This document shows positions 1-7,400 of a DNA stretch of 16,289 nt, one piece after another. Both the position numbers and the translations under genes were made by a program. Every line of letters starts with the position of its first letter. Position 1 is the first letter of the stretch. Source of the stretch: UBA668 sp038234785 (GTDB lineage: Bacteria; Actinomycetota; Acidimicrobiia; Acidimicrobiales; Ilumatobacteraceae); NCBI GenBank assembly GCA_038234785.1, contig JBBQTC010000076.1, forward strand, positions 1-16,289, in the 5' to 3' direction. Below the pieces are notes generated by a model, which saw nothing but the letters and a program-made list of their open reading frames with translations, had not been told where the DNA came from and did not search any database.

Positions 1-336
1 CTGTATCACGGTCGTCCAGCGCCACGTGCTGCGAGTCCGCCGACCAGAAGCGAGGTGAGCAGGACGCCTCGCCGACCGTCTACAGATGTCCAGACGATCC
101 TCCGCGCTCGATTCGGGGCTGTGCACTCGTCTGTCCCGCCACGCCGTCTGTCCCGCCACGCCGTCTGTCCCGCCACGCCGTCCGACTCGCCACGCCGTGC
201 CCTACGTTTCGCATCGAACCCGACGCGTTCGATCGACGCCGATCCACTTGGGACGAGGTCGAGTCAAGGCGGGCATGACAGGGTCTGCCCGGTCGGCCAC
301 GGCCCGCTTCGGGAGCCGCCCTCGCTCGCAGCCAAT
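1..336. other. Intergenic stretch with no convincing gene
   Basis: I see no convincing coding region here. Several overlapping reading frames are open, but none has a recognisable motif or a start with a ribosome-binding site. The one clear structure is a short tandem repeat at 132-199. The stretch lies downstream of the lipoprotein gene, inside what looks like the residue of an integrative element, and may continue that element beyond the window edge. A minus-strand frame near 20-110 ends in a short hydrophobic stretch, but it is too short and unsupported to call. Confidence 0.5.
132..199. repeat. 17-bp tandem repeat, three perfect units plus one diverged
   Basis: The unit TGTCCCGCCACGCCGTC occurs perfectly at 132-148, 149-165 and 166-182. 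A fourth copy at 183-199 keeps the CGCCACGCCGT core but differs at its edges. The unit length is not a multiple of three, so copy-number change would shift any reading frame across it. No spacers separate the units, so it is not a CRISPR array. It could be a slippage-prone minisatellite or a set of protein-binding sites (for example recombinase arm sites), but nothing in the sequence decides between these. Confidence 0.9.
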
Positions 337-834
337 TCAGCCTTTAGGCCCGATCGCCGTATCGATGTTGTTGACAACCGCGATTTCGCTGTAGGTGTTG
401 TCAACGCACTCTGCCGCGAGTGCCGATGCCGCTGAACCTGCCAGGCGTTCGACATCGGCGACATACAGAAAGCCGCCCCCGCCCTCAACGGGATCACCCA
501 TCTGCATGACCTCACCGACTGGCGAGACCACCGTCTGGTTCTGTTCGTCCCACCGAGTTCCGGCCGGCCAGAGAACTGGAAACCGCTGCCCGATATCACT
601 TTGAACGATGTACAGGCAGCCCGCCTCTAGTTGAAGTACTCCTTGCACCATGGCCGCCATTCCTTCCTTACTCGACGATGGCTGCGGATAGCGCATGACC
701 GGGCCATCGACCGCCGCCTCTCGGTCCGAAATGGTGCTCGGTGTCGGAGTGCTCGTGGGTGAGTCGGTCGTACTCGTTGCCATATCGCCACACGCTGCCA
801 GAACGAGCAGCATCGCAATCACAGCACCCTTCAT
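337..834 (-). CDS. Putative lipoprotein of unknown function
   Basis: The 165-aa product starts MKGAVIAMLLVLAACGD: a short positive n-region, a hydrophobic core and a lipobox (L12-A13-A14-C15), so it should be exported and lipid-anchored at Cys15. A Ser/Thr/Pro-rich linker (about residues 18-40) follows. The globular part contains GCLYIV, FPVLWPAGTRWDEQ and a GGGGF segment, a pattern seen in uncharacterised actinobacterial lipoproteins. I chose the ATG at 834 over an upstream ATG at 891 because it puts the signal peptide at the N-terminus. That ATG overlaps the stop of a small excisionase-like ORF by four bases (ATGA), implying translational coupling. No strong Shine-Dalgarno is visible, and a perfect 10-bp inverted repeat covers the start. 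Codon use looks less G/C-biased than in the core genes to the right. Function unknown. Confidence 0.7.
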   Translation of the reverse strand: MKGAVIAMLLVLAACGDMATSTTDSPTSTPTPSTISDREAAVDGPVMRYPQPSSSKEGMAAMVQGVLQLEAGCLYIVQSDIGQRFPVLWPAGTRWDEQNQTVVSPVGEVMQMGDPVEGGGGFLYVADVERLAGSAASALAAECVDNTYSEIAVVNNIDTAIGPKG

Positions 835-1004
835 CGGACCAGCGTGCCTGGTCCGATAGGTAAACGCAAGACTTGGTACGTCGCAGAACAACGGGTCGCC
901 GCTAGACCAAACGCGGTCCGGCGGATCCGCACGAACTCAGCGGCCTCCCCCACTGTGAGCAGGCTCGGAAGCTTGACGATCGCCGTCGCTCGATTCGTGG
1001 TCAT
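831..1004 (-). CDS. Small HTH protein, excisionase-like (possibly degenerate)
   Basis: This 57-aa minus-strand ORF reads MTTNRATAIVKLPSLLTVGE then AAEFVRIRRTAFG, which resembles the start of MerR-type/HTH_17 excisionase domains (LLTVxEAAxxLRIxRT). The usual second half, a wing ending in a VRxGRxxRVP-like strand, is only loosely matched by LRLPIGPGTLVR before the TGA. The domain may therefore be divergent or damaged by a frameshift. A weak GAGG lies about ten bases before the ATG. Its stop overlaps the lipoprotein ATG by four bases. It lies downstream of, and codirectional with, the tyrosine recombinase gene, so a role as recombination directionality factor or element regulator is plausible. 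The opposite order (xis before int) is more usual. It could instead be a regulator of the lipoprotein. Confidence 0.55.
   Translation of the reverse strand: MTTNRATAIVKLPSLLTVGEAAEFVRIRRTAFGLAATRCSATYQVLRLPIGPGTLVR
833..857. promoter_or_regulatory. Perfect 10-bp inverted repeat over the lipoprotein start
   Basis: The arms ATCGGACCAG (833-842) and CTGGTCCGAT (848-857) are perfect inverted repeats around a 5-base centre. On the minus strand the last bases of the distal arm contribute the first two bases of the lipoprotein ATG and overlap the TGA of the upstream small ORF. As RNA it would form a strong hairpin hiding the initiation region, which would make lipoprotein translation depend on ribosomes arriving from the small ORF. 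As DNA it could be an operator. The sequence alone does not decide between these. Confidence 0.6.
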
Positions 1005-1120
1005 CTCGAACTGGCCTCAATGAATGACAGACAGGTGCCCGCGCTCCGCAGGGAGTCCACCACGACGGGATCGAGACCCACGCACTGCTCCGGTGAGTGA
1101 GCGGTCGAGTGTGCGGTTGC

Positions 1121-2071
1121 TCAGCGGCCGCCGCTCTGCCGGCCGCCGGCGATGACCTGTCCGATGATGTCTGCTGCTGCCCTGTCCGCCTGCTCGAGGA
1201 AGTGCGCGTACACGTTCAACGTGGTCGCCGCGTTGCGGTGTCCCAGTCGACCGGCCACTGTGCGCACGTCGACGCCAGCGCCAAGCAGCTGCGTGGCGAC
1301 GAAGTGGCGCAGGTCGTGCAGCCGCACGTCGTGCAACCCTTCGCGGACGCACAGCCGCTTGAACGATCGGCTCACCGAGTCGGGGAACCACGGCTCGCTC
1401 CCGTCGGGTGAGTTGCTGAACACGAACGCGTCCGCGACGAGCGAGGTCCCGCACATCTCCGCCCGGGCGTCCATCAGCGCACGGTGAGCATCGAGCGCTG
1501 CCAGGGTTCCGGCGTCGAGCGCAACACGACGCACGGCGTGGGTCTTGGTGTCGTTCTCGACCAGGCCGTCAGGCCCGAACACCATCCCGCGCTCGATCGA
1601 CAGAACTCCCTGATCGAACTCCACGTTCCGCCAACGCAGCGCCACCACTTCCGAGCGGCGAGCTCCAGTGGCGGCCGCGACCAGCAGGTAGCACGCCAGC
1701 TCGGGCGACTCCTCGGCCGCACGGCGCAGCACCCTGCCGAGCGCCTCGCTCGATGGCGGCTTGATCTCGGGCTGCGGCACACGCGGCGGCGAGGTGGACG
1801 CGGCCGGGTTCACTCCCATCCAACCCCACTTCAATCCTTGCCCCAGCGCACGCCGCAGGATGCCGTGGATGCGGCGCACGGCCAGGCCGCGGTCTGCCTC
1901 GGTGATCATCTCGTTGAGCACCCGCTGGGCCTCGCGCTTGCCGGCGCTCACGGTGCGGGTCGCGTAGCGCTGCTTGCCGGTGACCGGGTCGGCGCCCAGG
2001 TAGACCCTCGGCTCCCAGGCCTCCTGCCATTGGCAACGAGGGGTGAAAAACCAGCGAGCCACTCGACTCAC
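1121..2071 (-). CDS. Tyrosine recombinase/phage-type integrase lacking most of its core-binding domain
   Basis: The 316-aa product has a complete tyrosine-recombinase catalytic domain: R138 (TGARRSE), K176 (DTKTHAVRR), H252 and R255 (LHDLRH), H278 (GRLGHRN) and the nucleophile Y288 (LNVYAHF). The N-terminus has the arm-binding-like segment VYLGADPVTGKQRYATRTV and GKREAQRVLNEMITEADRG. In relatives about 70-90 residues of SAM-like core-binding domain follow. Here residue 62 jumps directly to LAVRRIHGILRRALGQG, normally the last helix before the catalytic domain. Family members are usually 370-400 aa, so an in-frame internal deletion is likely and the enzyme is probably inactive or atypical. Translation starts at GTG 2071 with no evident Shine-Dalgarno, inside the spacer of a 9-bp inverted repeat. 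It begins 33 bases after the tRNA-Glu 3' end, in the same direction, as expected for an element integrated into a tRNA gene. Confidence 0.9.
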   Translation of the reverse strand: MSRVARWFFTPRCQWQEAWEPRVYLGADPVTGKQRYATRTVSAGKREAQRVLNEMITEADRGLAVRRIHGILRRALGQGLKWGWMGVNPAASTSPPRVPQPEIKPPSSEALGRVLRRAAEESPELACYLLVAAATGARRSEVVALRWRNVEFDQGVLSIERGMVFGPDGLVENDTKTHAVRRVALDAGTLAALDAHRALMDARAEMCGTSLVADAFVFSNSPDGSEPWFPDSVSRSFKRLCVREGLHDVRLHDLRHFVATQLLGAGVDVRTVAGRLGHRNAATTLNVYAHFLEQADRAAADIIGQVIAGGRQSGGR

Positions 2072-2088
2072 GATGGAGGGAGTGGCTC
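2056..2088. promoter_or_regulatory. 9-bp inverted repeat flanking the integrase start codon
   Basis: GAGCCACTC at 2056-2064 and GAGTGGCTC at 2080-2088 are perfect inverted repeats separated by 15 bases. The integrase GTG (2071-2069) lies in the spacer and codons 3-5 lie in one arm. It may be a recombinase or autorepressor binding site near the attachment site, or an mRNA hairpin controlling integrase translation. Confidence 0.45.
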
Positions 2089-2103
2089 TGACCTGGGCTT
2101 TCT

Positions 2104-2179
2104 TGGCAGCCCCAACGGGATTCGAACCCGTGCCGCCACCTTGAGAGGGTGGTGTCCTAGGCCACTAGACGATGGGGCC
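2104..2179 (-). tRNA. tRNA-Glu (anticodon CUC)
   Basis: On the minus strand the cloverleaf reads acceptor GGCCCCA paired with TGGGGCT (one G-U at 1-72), discriminator G and an encoded CCA (2106-2104). The anticodon stem is CCACC/GGTGG with loop CTCTCAA, giving anticodon CUC. The T arm is ACGGG-TTCGAAT-CCCGT. The gene lies 28 bases after tRNA-Gln and probably shares its transcript. The integrase starts just beyond its 3' end, so this is the likely attachment site of the former element. No second copy of its 3' end is visible in this window. Confidence 0.95.
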
Positions 2180-2207
2180 AAACTGGCCCTCCGGCGAACC
2201 GGTGAGC

Positions 2208-2282
2208 TGGTTGGGGAGCAAGGAATCGAACCCTGAATAACAGAACCAGAATCTGCTGTGTTGCCTGTTACACCACTCCCCA
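2208..2282 (-). tRNA. tRNA-Gln (anticodon CUG)
   Basis: The minus-strand cloverleaf has acceptor TGGGGAG paired with CTCCCCA, discriminator A and an encoded CCA (2210-2208). The anticodon stem is GCAGA/TCTGT around loop TTCTGGT, giving anticodon CUG. The T arm is CAGGG-TTCGATT-CCTTG. It lies downstream of gltX and the DUF218 gene. In most actinobacteria Gln-tRNA is made by charging this tRNA with glutamate through GluRS followed by the GatCAB amidotransferase, which makes the gltX neighbourhood meaningful (family knowledge, not tested here). Confidence 0.95.
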
Positions 2283-2306
2283 TCGGGTTTCCCCGAAGGC
2301 GGAACG

Positions 2307-2312
2307 ATCCTA
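2307..2312 (-). promoter_or_regulatory. Probable extended -10 promoter for the tRNA pair
   Basis: The minus strand reads TTGCTAGGATCG: TAGGAT as the -10 hexamer, preceded by TGC (extended -10). Transcription would start near 2300, about 18 bases before tRNA-Gln. No good -35 hexamer is visible at 16-18 bases, so the extended -10 would have to compensate. Confidence 0.4.
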
Positions 2313-2344
2313 GCAAGGCACCCTGCGAACTCCCACCGCGAATC

Positions 2345-3046
2345 TCAGCCGGTGATCGACAGCAACCGGTCGAAGCCGATGATGCGCCCGACCGACACTC
2401 CCCCGGCTTCCTTCACCTCGCGCCAGAACGCGGTGCTGCCATGCACCGGGCTGGTCCTCGTCGGCGACACGTACGCCGTCAACCCGAGTTCCTGGCTGAC
2501 CAGCCGGATCCGCAGCGAGTGGTAGGGATCGCTCACCAGCAGCACCCGGTTCAGGCCCTGCGCGCCGAGCAGGTCCCGAGCCGCCGCCAGCGAGTCGTAC
2601 GAGGTCGCCCCGCCGACCTGCTCGATGGCCGCCGCGGGAACGCCGTGGTCGACCAGGTACTTCGCCGACGCCTGGGACTCCGTGAACCGGTCGCCAGGAC
2701 GGTTGCCACCGGTCGTGATGATGAGTGGCGCATACCCCTCGCCCCACAGTTCGACGACGTGGTCGAGGCGCGCGGCGAGCTGCGGGGACGGACGGCCGTC
2801 GTACTGGGCCGCACCCATGACCACGATCGCGTCGACGCGACGAGCCTGATCACTCGTGCCCGTGCGATGCACGAGCAACAAGTTGACGAGGTAGTAGCCG
2901 ACCAGCAGCGACGCGATCACTCCGAGGGCGAGCAGCACGCGCCGCAACCGCCTCGTCCGGCCAGGTGTCGTGATCGGTGTCGCGTCCGACGTCGCCGGTT
3001 CCGTCTCGATCGGGTCGGGGACCGCGGCGTCGATCACGTGTGGCAC
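2345..3046 (-). CDS. DUF218 (YdcF/SanA-like) membrane-anchored protein
   Basis: The 233-aa product has a cytoplasmic N-terminus of about 36 residues, one membrane segment (about 37-59) and a DUF218 domain. Visible motifs are DAIVVMGAA (72-80), YDGRPSP (82-88), TTGG (111-114), an ES pair (123-124) and SDPYHSLR (172-179), in the expected order. The family includes E. coli YdcF, SanA and ElyC, linked to envelope integrity; the substrate of this member is unknown. The start is taken as GTG 3046, six bases after the gltX stop. A second GTG at 3037 is possible, and no strong Shine-Dalgarno is seen, so coupling to gltX translation is likely. The reading frame stays open far upstream inside gltX, but that part is antisense-type shadow and not protein. 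Confidence 0.85.
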   Translation of the reverse strand: MPHVIDAAVPDPIETEPATSDATPITTPGRTRRLRRVLLALGVIASLLVGYYLVNLLLVHRTGTSDQARRVDAIVVMGAAQYDGRPSPQLAARLDHVVELWGEGYAPLIITTGGNRPGDRFTESQASAKYLVDHGVPAAAIEQVGGATSYDSLAAARDLLGAQGLNRVLLVSDPYHSLRIRLVSQELGLTAYVSPTRTSPVHGSTAFWREVKEAGGVSVGRIIGFDRLLSITG

Positions 3047-3051
3047 GTCGA

Positions 3052-4461
3052 TCAGCCGAGCGTCGCCATCGCGGCTCGGAGCCGACGAAGCGTCTCGTGA
3101 CGACCCAACTGCTCCAGCGACTCGAACAGCGGCGGCCCGACCGTTCGGCCCGTGATGGCCACCCGGATCGGCGCTTGCGCCTTGCCGGGCTTCAGGTCGT
3201 GCGCGACGGCGACGGCTTCCAGCACGGCCTTCAACGGCTCGGCGCTCCAGTGAGCGAGCAACTCGTAGGCATCGAGCGTGTCGCGCAGCACGCCCACCGA
3301 CTCCGAGGTGGCCGTCGCCTTCGCCCACGCGTCGGCGTCGATCACCGGGTCGGCGAGGAAGAGGAAGTCGACCACGGCCGCTGCGTCGGCGAGAGTGACA
3401 CAGCGCGGCTGGATCACGGGTGCCATCGCGAGGAACACCGACTCCTCGAAGCGGTCTGCGGGGAACGGCGCGTCCGGGGCGAACAGCCACGGCCGGCACG
3501 CATCGAGGAACTGGCGCGGTGTGAGCGCTCGGATGTACTCGCCGTTGAACGCGGCGAGCTTCTTGAGATCGAAGAAGGCCGACGAGTGGTTCACGTCCTC
3601 GAGCCGGAAGTCGGTTTGCATTCGATCCCACGGCTGGATCTCGACGTCGCCCTTGGGAGCCCAACCGAGCGTCATCAGGTAGTTCACCATCGCTGCGGAG
3701 AGGTAGCCCTCGTCGCGGTACATCTCCAGAGCGACCTTGTCGCGCCGCTTGGACAGCTTCTTGCGGGCCTCGTTGACGAGGACCGACACGTGTGCCCACA
3801 CCGGGGGCTCGTGGCCCAGGGCTTCCCAGATCATCTGCTGCTTCGGAGTGTTGGGCAGGTGCTCCTCGGCACGTACGACGTGCGTGATCCGCATCGCCGC
3901 GTCGTCGACGACGTTCGCGAGCAGGAACATCGGGCTGCCGTTGCCGCGGAGGAGCACGAAGTCCTCGATGAGGGCGTTGTCGAACTCGACATCGCCGCGC
4001 ACGAGATCGTGGACCAGGGTGACCCCGCTGGGAACCCGAAAGCGGAGGGCATGGCCGGGGCCGGGACCCAGTCCGCGGTCACGGGACCAACCCTGATACC
4101 CCTGTGTTCCCTCCGCCTTGTTGCGGGCCTCGATGTCGGCGCCGGTCATGTCGCAGTAGTAGGCGTGACCCTCGGCGAACAGCTGCTCGGCAGCGGCGAC
4201 GTGCTGGTCGGCGTACTCGCTCTGGAAGTACGGGCCCTCGAAGTGGGGATCGTCGGCGTGGATGCCGATCCAGGCCAGCGCGTCGATGATGCCGTGGGTC
4301 CATTCCGGGCGGTTGCGTTCGGCATCGGTGTCCTCCACACGCAGCACGAAGGTGCCACCTTGGCTGTGGGCGAGTGCCCAGTTCCACAGCGCAGTTCGGG
4401 CACCGCCGACATGGAAGAACCCGGTGGGTGACGGCGCGAATCGGAAGCGGGGACCAGTCAT
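3052..4461 (-). CDS. gltX: Glutamyl-tRNA synthetase
   Basis: The 469-aa class I synthetase charges tRNA-Glu with glutamate in the cytoplasm, and in GatCAB organisms also mischarges tRNA-Gln. The HIGH-equivalent motif is in FAPSPTGFFHVGGART (8-23, HVGG at 17-20). RVEDTDAERN (41-50) is the glutamate-site region, ITHVVRAEEHLPNTPKQ (192-208) the GluRS-specific segment and KLSKR (235-239) the KMSKS loop. Length is normal for the family. The ATG at 4461 is supported by GGAGG ending four bases upstream. It follows gdh by 26 bases and is followed closely by the DUF218 gene and two tRNA genes, one of which is its substrate. Nothing suggests a defect. Confidence is very high. Confidence 0.97.
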   Translation of the reverse strand: MTGPRFRFAPSPTGFFHVGGARTALWNWALAHSQGGTFVLRVEDTDAERNRPEWTHGIIDALAWIGIHADDPHFEGPYFQSEYADQHVAAAEQLFAEGHAYYCDMTGADIEARNKAEGTQGYQGWSRDRGLGPGPGHALRFRVPSGVTLVHDLVRGDVEFDNALIEDFVLLRGNGSPMFLLANVVDDAAMRITHVVRAEEHLPNTPKQQMIWEALGHEPPVWAHVSVLVNEARKKLSKRRDKVALEMYRDEGYLSAAMVNYLMTLGWAPKGDVEIQPWDRMQTDFRLEDVNHSSAFFDLKKLAAFNGEYIRALTPRQFLDACRPWLFAPDAPFPADRFEESVFLAMAPVIQPRCVTLADAAAVVDFLFLADPVIDADAWAKATATSESVGVLRDTLDAYELLAHWSAEPLKAVLEAVAVAHDLKPGKAQAPIRVAITGRTVGPPLFESLEQLGRHETLRRLRAAMATLG

Positions 4462-4487
4462 GACCCTCCGAGGCTATCTGGGGAGGT

Positions 4488-7400
4488 TCACGCGAGGAGG
4501 GCGAGGGTACGCAGCTGCCGGACGGCGACCGTGAGCGTGGTGAGGTCGTGCGCATCGACGCGTCGGAGGTCGGTGAAGATCGCCACCGATGTACCGATCA
4601 GCCGCTCGTTCCGGTCGAACCAGTCAGCCACGGTTCCCACGGCCAACGCGTCGGTGGTGAGCTCGGACAGCGCGGTCACGAGGTCGTCGCGCAAGGCGGC
4701 GCGCGCCTGCGTCTGCCAACGAGTGCTGCGCGGGAGGCTGCCCACTGCATCCCACAGCCACGCCAGGTCGAGTCGCTCGAACATCTGCCAGTACGCGGCC
4801 GCGACCTGGGCCACCGGACGCGACGAACTGGCGGCGAGGTCGATGACATCGAAGCCGGTGTGCAGCAGTGGCCATTGGACGCTGCGCTGCGCGAGGTCCT
4901 CGGGAACACCCGCCGCCAGCCGACCCGCCTCGATCGCGAACGCCGCCTCGCGCATCCGGCCGTGGAGGTGGCTCTCCAGTGACACCGACAACTGTCCGAT
5001 CCCGGTGCGGAACTCGTCGACCGCGGCGCCGATGTCGAGCGGCAGCGCACGGTGTCGCATGAGCCACAGCGTGGCGCGCTCCGACATCGATCGAAGCTCG
5101 AGGAACAGCTCCATCTGCACGTCGACCTTGATGTTGCCGGTCAACGCCTCCACCCGATGCCACAGGGACTGCATGTCGAGGATGTCCCGGGCCGCGACCC
5201 ATGCCCGCGTGGTGTCGACCACGCTCATGCCCGTCTCTTCGGCGATGCGATGGTCGAACGAGATGCCCGACAGGTTCGACATCTGGTTGCCGACGCGCGT
5301 TGCGATGATCTCCCGACGGAGGCGGTGATCGTGGATCTCGTCCGCGAACTCCTCGCGCACACGCGTCGGGAAGTAGCCCACGAGCTCCGGCAGCAGATAT
5401 GGATCGTCGGGGAGTTCGCTCTGGGTGATCTCGGAGATGTTGGCGCTCTTGGTGTAGGCGAGCAGCACGGAGAACTCAGGAGTGGTGAGGCCGGTGCCCG
5501 ACGCCTGCCGCTCGGCGATCTGGCGATCGGTGGGGAGGAATTCGAGCGTCCTGTTCAACCAGCCCTCGGTCTCCAGCAGGTTGAGGTATCGGCTGTGCAC
5601 GTTGACCATCGGCAGCGCCTGGCGGCGGGCGATGGCGAGCGCCAGCGTCTGGGCACGGTTGTCGTCGAGCACCAACTCCCCGACCTCGTCGGTCATGCTC
5701 GCCAGCACCTCGTTGCGTTGCTCGACGGTAAGCGTCCCCTTCTGCACCGCAGCACCGAGCAAGATCTTGATGTTCACCTCATGGTCGCTGCAGTCGACAC
5801 CCGCCGAGTTGTCGATGGCATCGGTGTTGATCAGGCCGCCGGCGAGCGCGTACTCGACCCGACCGCGCTGGGTGAATCCGAGGTTGCCGCCCTCGCCCAC
5901 CATTCGACACCGCAGCTCGGATCCGTTCACCCGCAGCGCGTCGTTGGCGCGGTCGCCGACATCGGCGTGTGTCTCACCGGTCGCCTTCACGTACGTGCCG
6001 ATTCCGCCGTTCCACAACAGGTCGACCGGGGCACGGAGGATCGCGGCCATGAGATCGTTGGGCGTGAACGAGGTGCGGTCGGTTCCCAAGCGTTTGCGTG
6101 CCGCCTCGCCGAGCTGAATGGTCTTCAACGTGCGCGGGTAGACGGCGCCGCCGTCGGACAGGAGCGACGTGTCGTAGTCGGCCCAACTCGATCGGGGAAG
6201 CTCGAACAGACGGCGCCGCTCGGCGAACGAGATCGCCGGGTCCGGGTTCGGGTCGATGAAGATGTGCCGGTGGTCGAAGGCCGCGACCAGCTTGACGTGC
6301 GCCGAGCGCAGCAGTCCGTTGCCGAACACGTCACCGCTCATGTCGCCGACGCCGACGACGGTGAGCTCGTCGCGGTCGACGTCCTTGCCGAGCGTCGCGG
6401 CATGACGGCGCACGCTCTCCCACGCGCCCCTCGCGGTGATGCCCATCACCTTGTGGTCGTAGCCGACGCTGCCGCCGGACGCGAACGCGTCGTCGAGCCA
6501 GAAGCCGTACTCGTGGGCGATGCCGTTGGCGATGTCGCTGAACGTGGCCGTGCCCTTGTCGGCGGCGACGACGAGATACGGATCGTCGCCGTCGTAACGG
6601 ATCGTCGACATCGGCGACACCACCTCGCCGCCAAGGATGTTGTCGGTGAGGTCGAGGAGTCCGGCGATGAAGAGCCGATAGCAGGCGACGCCTTCGGCTC
6701 GCATGGCCTCCGGTGCGCCGGGAGGACGCTTGAGGACGAACCCACCCTTGGCGCCCGTGGGCACGATCACCGCGTTCTTCACGATCTGTGCCTTCACCAA
6801 CCCGAGGATCTCGGTGCGGAAGTCCTCGCGACGATCACTCCAGCGGATGCCGCCGCGAGCGATACGCCCATTGCGCAGATGCACGCCCTCGACTCGCGGC
6901 GAGCACACCCAGATCTCGAACATGGGACGCGGCAGCGGAAGGTCCGGCACCTTCGAGGTGTCGAACTTCACGGCGATCACGTCGCGGTGCCCCGCGTTCG
7001 GACCGGCCCGATATGCGTTGGTGCGAACGGTCGCATCGATCAACGCGAGCAGGGCTCGCAGGGTGCGGTCGTCGTCGAGGCTCGGCACCGCGTCGAGTGC
7101 ATCGGTGACGGCGGTGCGGGCCGCCTGCAGGGCATCGGCTTCGGGCCGGTCGCCGTCGGGGTCGAAGCGCAAGCGGAACAGTTCGACGAGCTGCGACGCG
7201 ATCCGATGGTGCCGTGCGAGCGTGGCCTCGATGTACTGCTGACTGAACGGGAACCCGATCTGGCGCAGATACCGGGAGTACGCCCGGAGAATCTCGACCT
7301 GACGGGCGGTGAGGCCGGCCAGCAGCACCAACCGGTTGAGGCCGTCGACCTCGACGGTGTTGGTGAACTCCGCGACGAACGCCCGCTGCACCTCCTCGCG

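Noticed and set aside
132..199. Possible CRISPR array
   Set aside because: The units are only 17 bases and abut directly without spacers, and no cas gene is present.
1484..2236. Plus-strand 250-codon frame across the integrase and tRNA-Glu genes
   Set aside because: It reads through a tRNA gene and antisense to a clear recombinase, and has no motif.
3047..3799. Upstream extension of the DUF218 frame inside gltX
   Set aside because: The frame is open only because of base composition. The sequence encodes GluRS in another frame, and DUF218 homology and the membrane segment start after the gltX stop.
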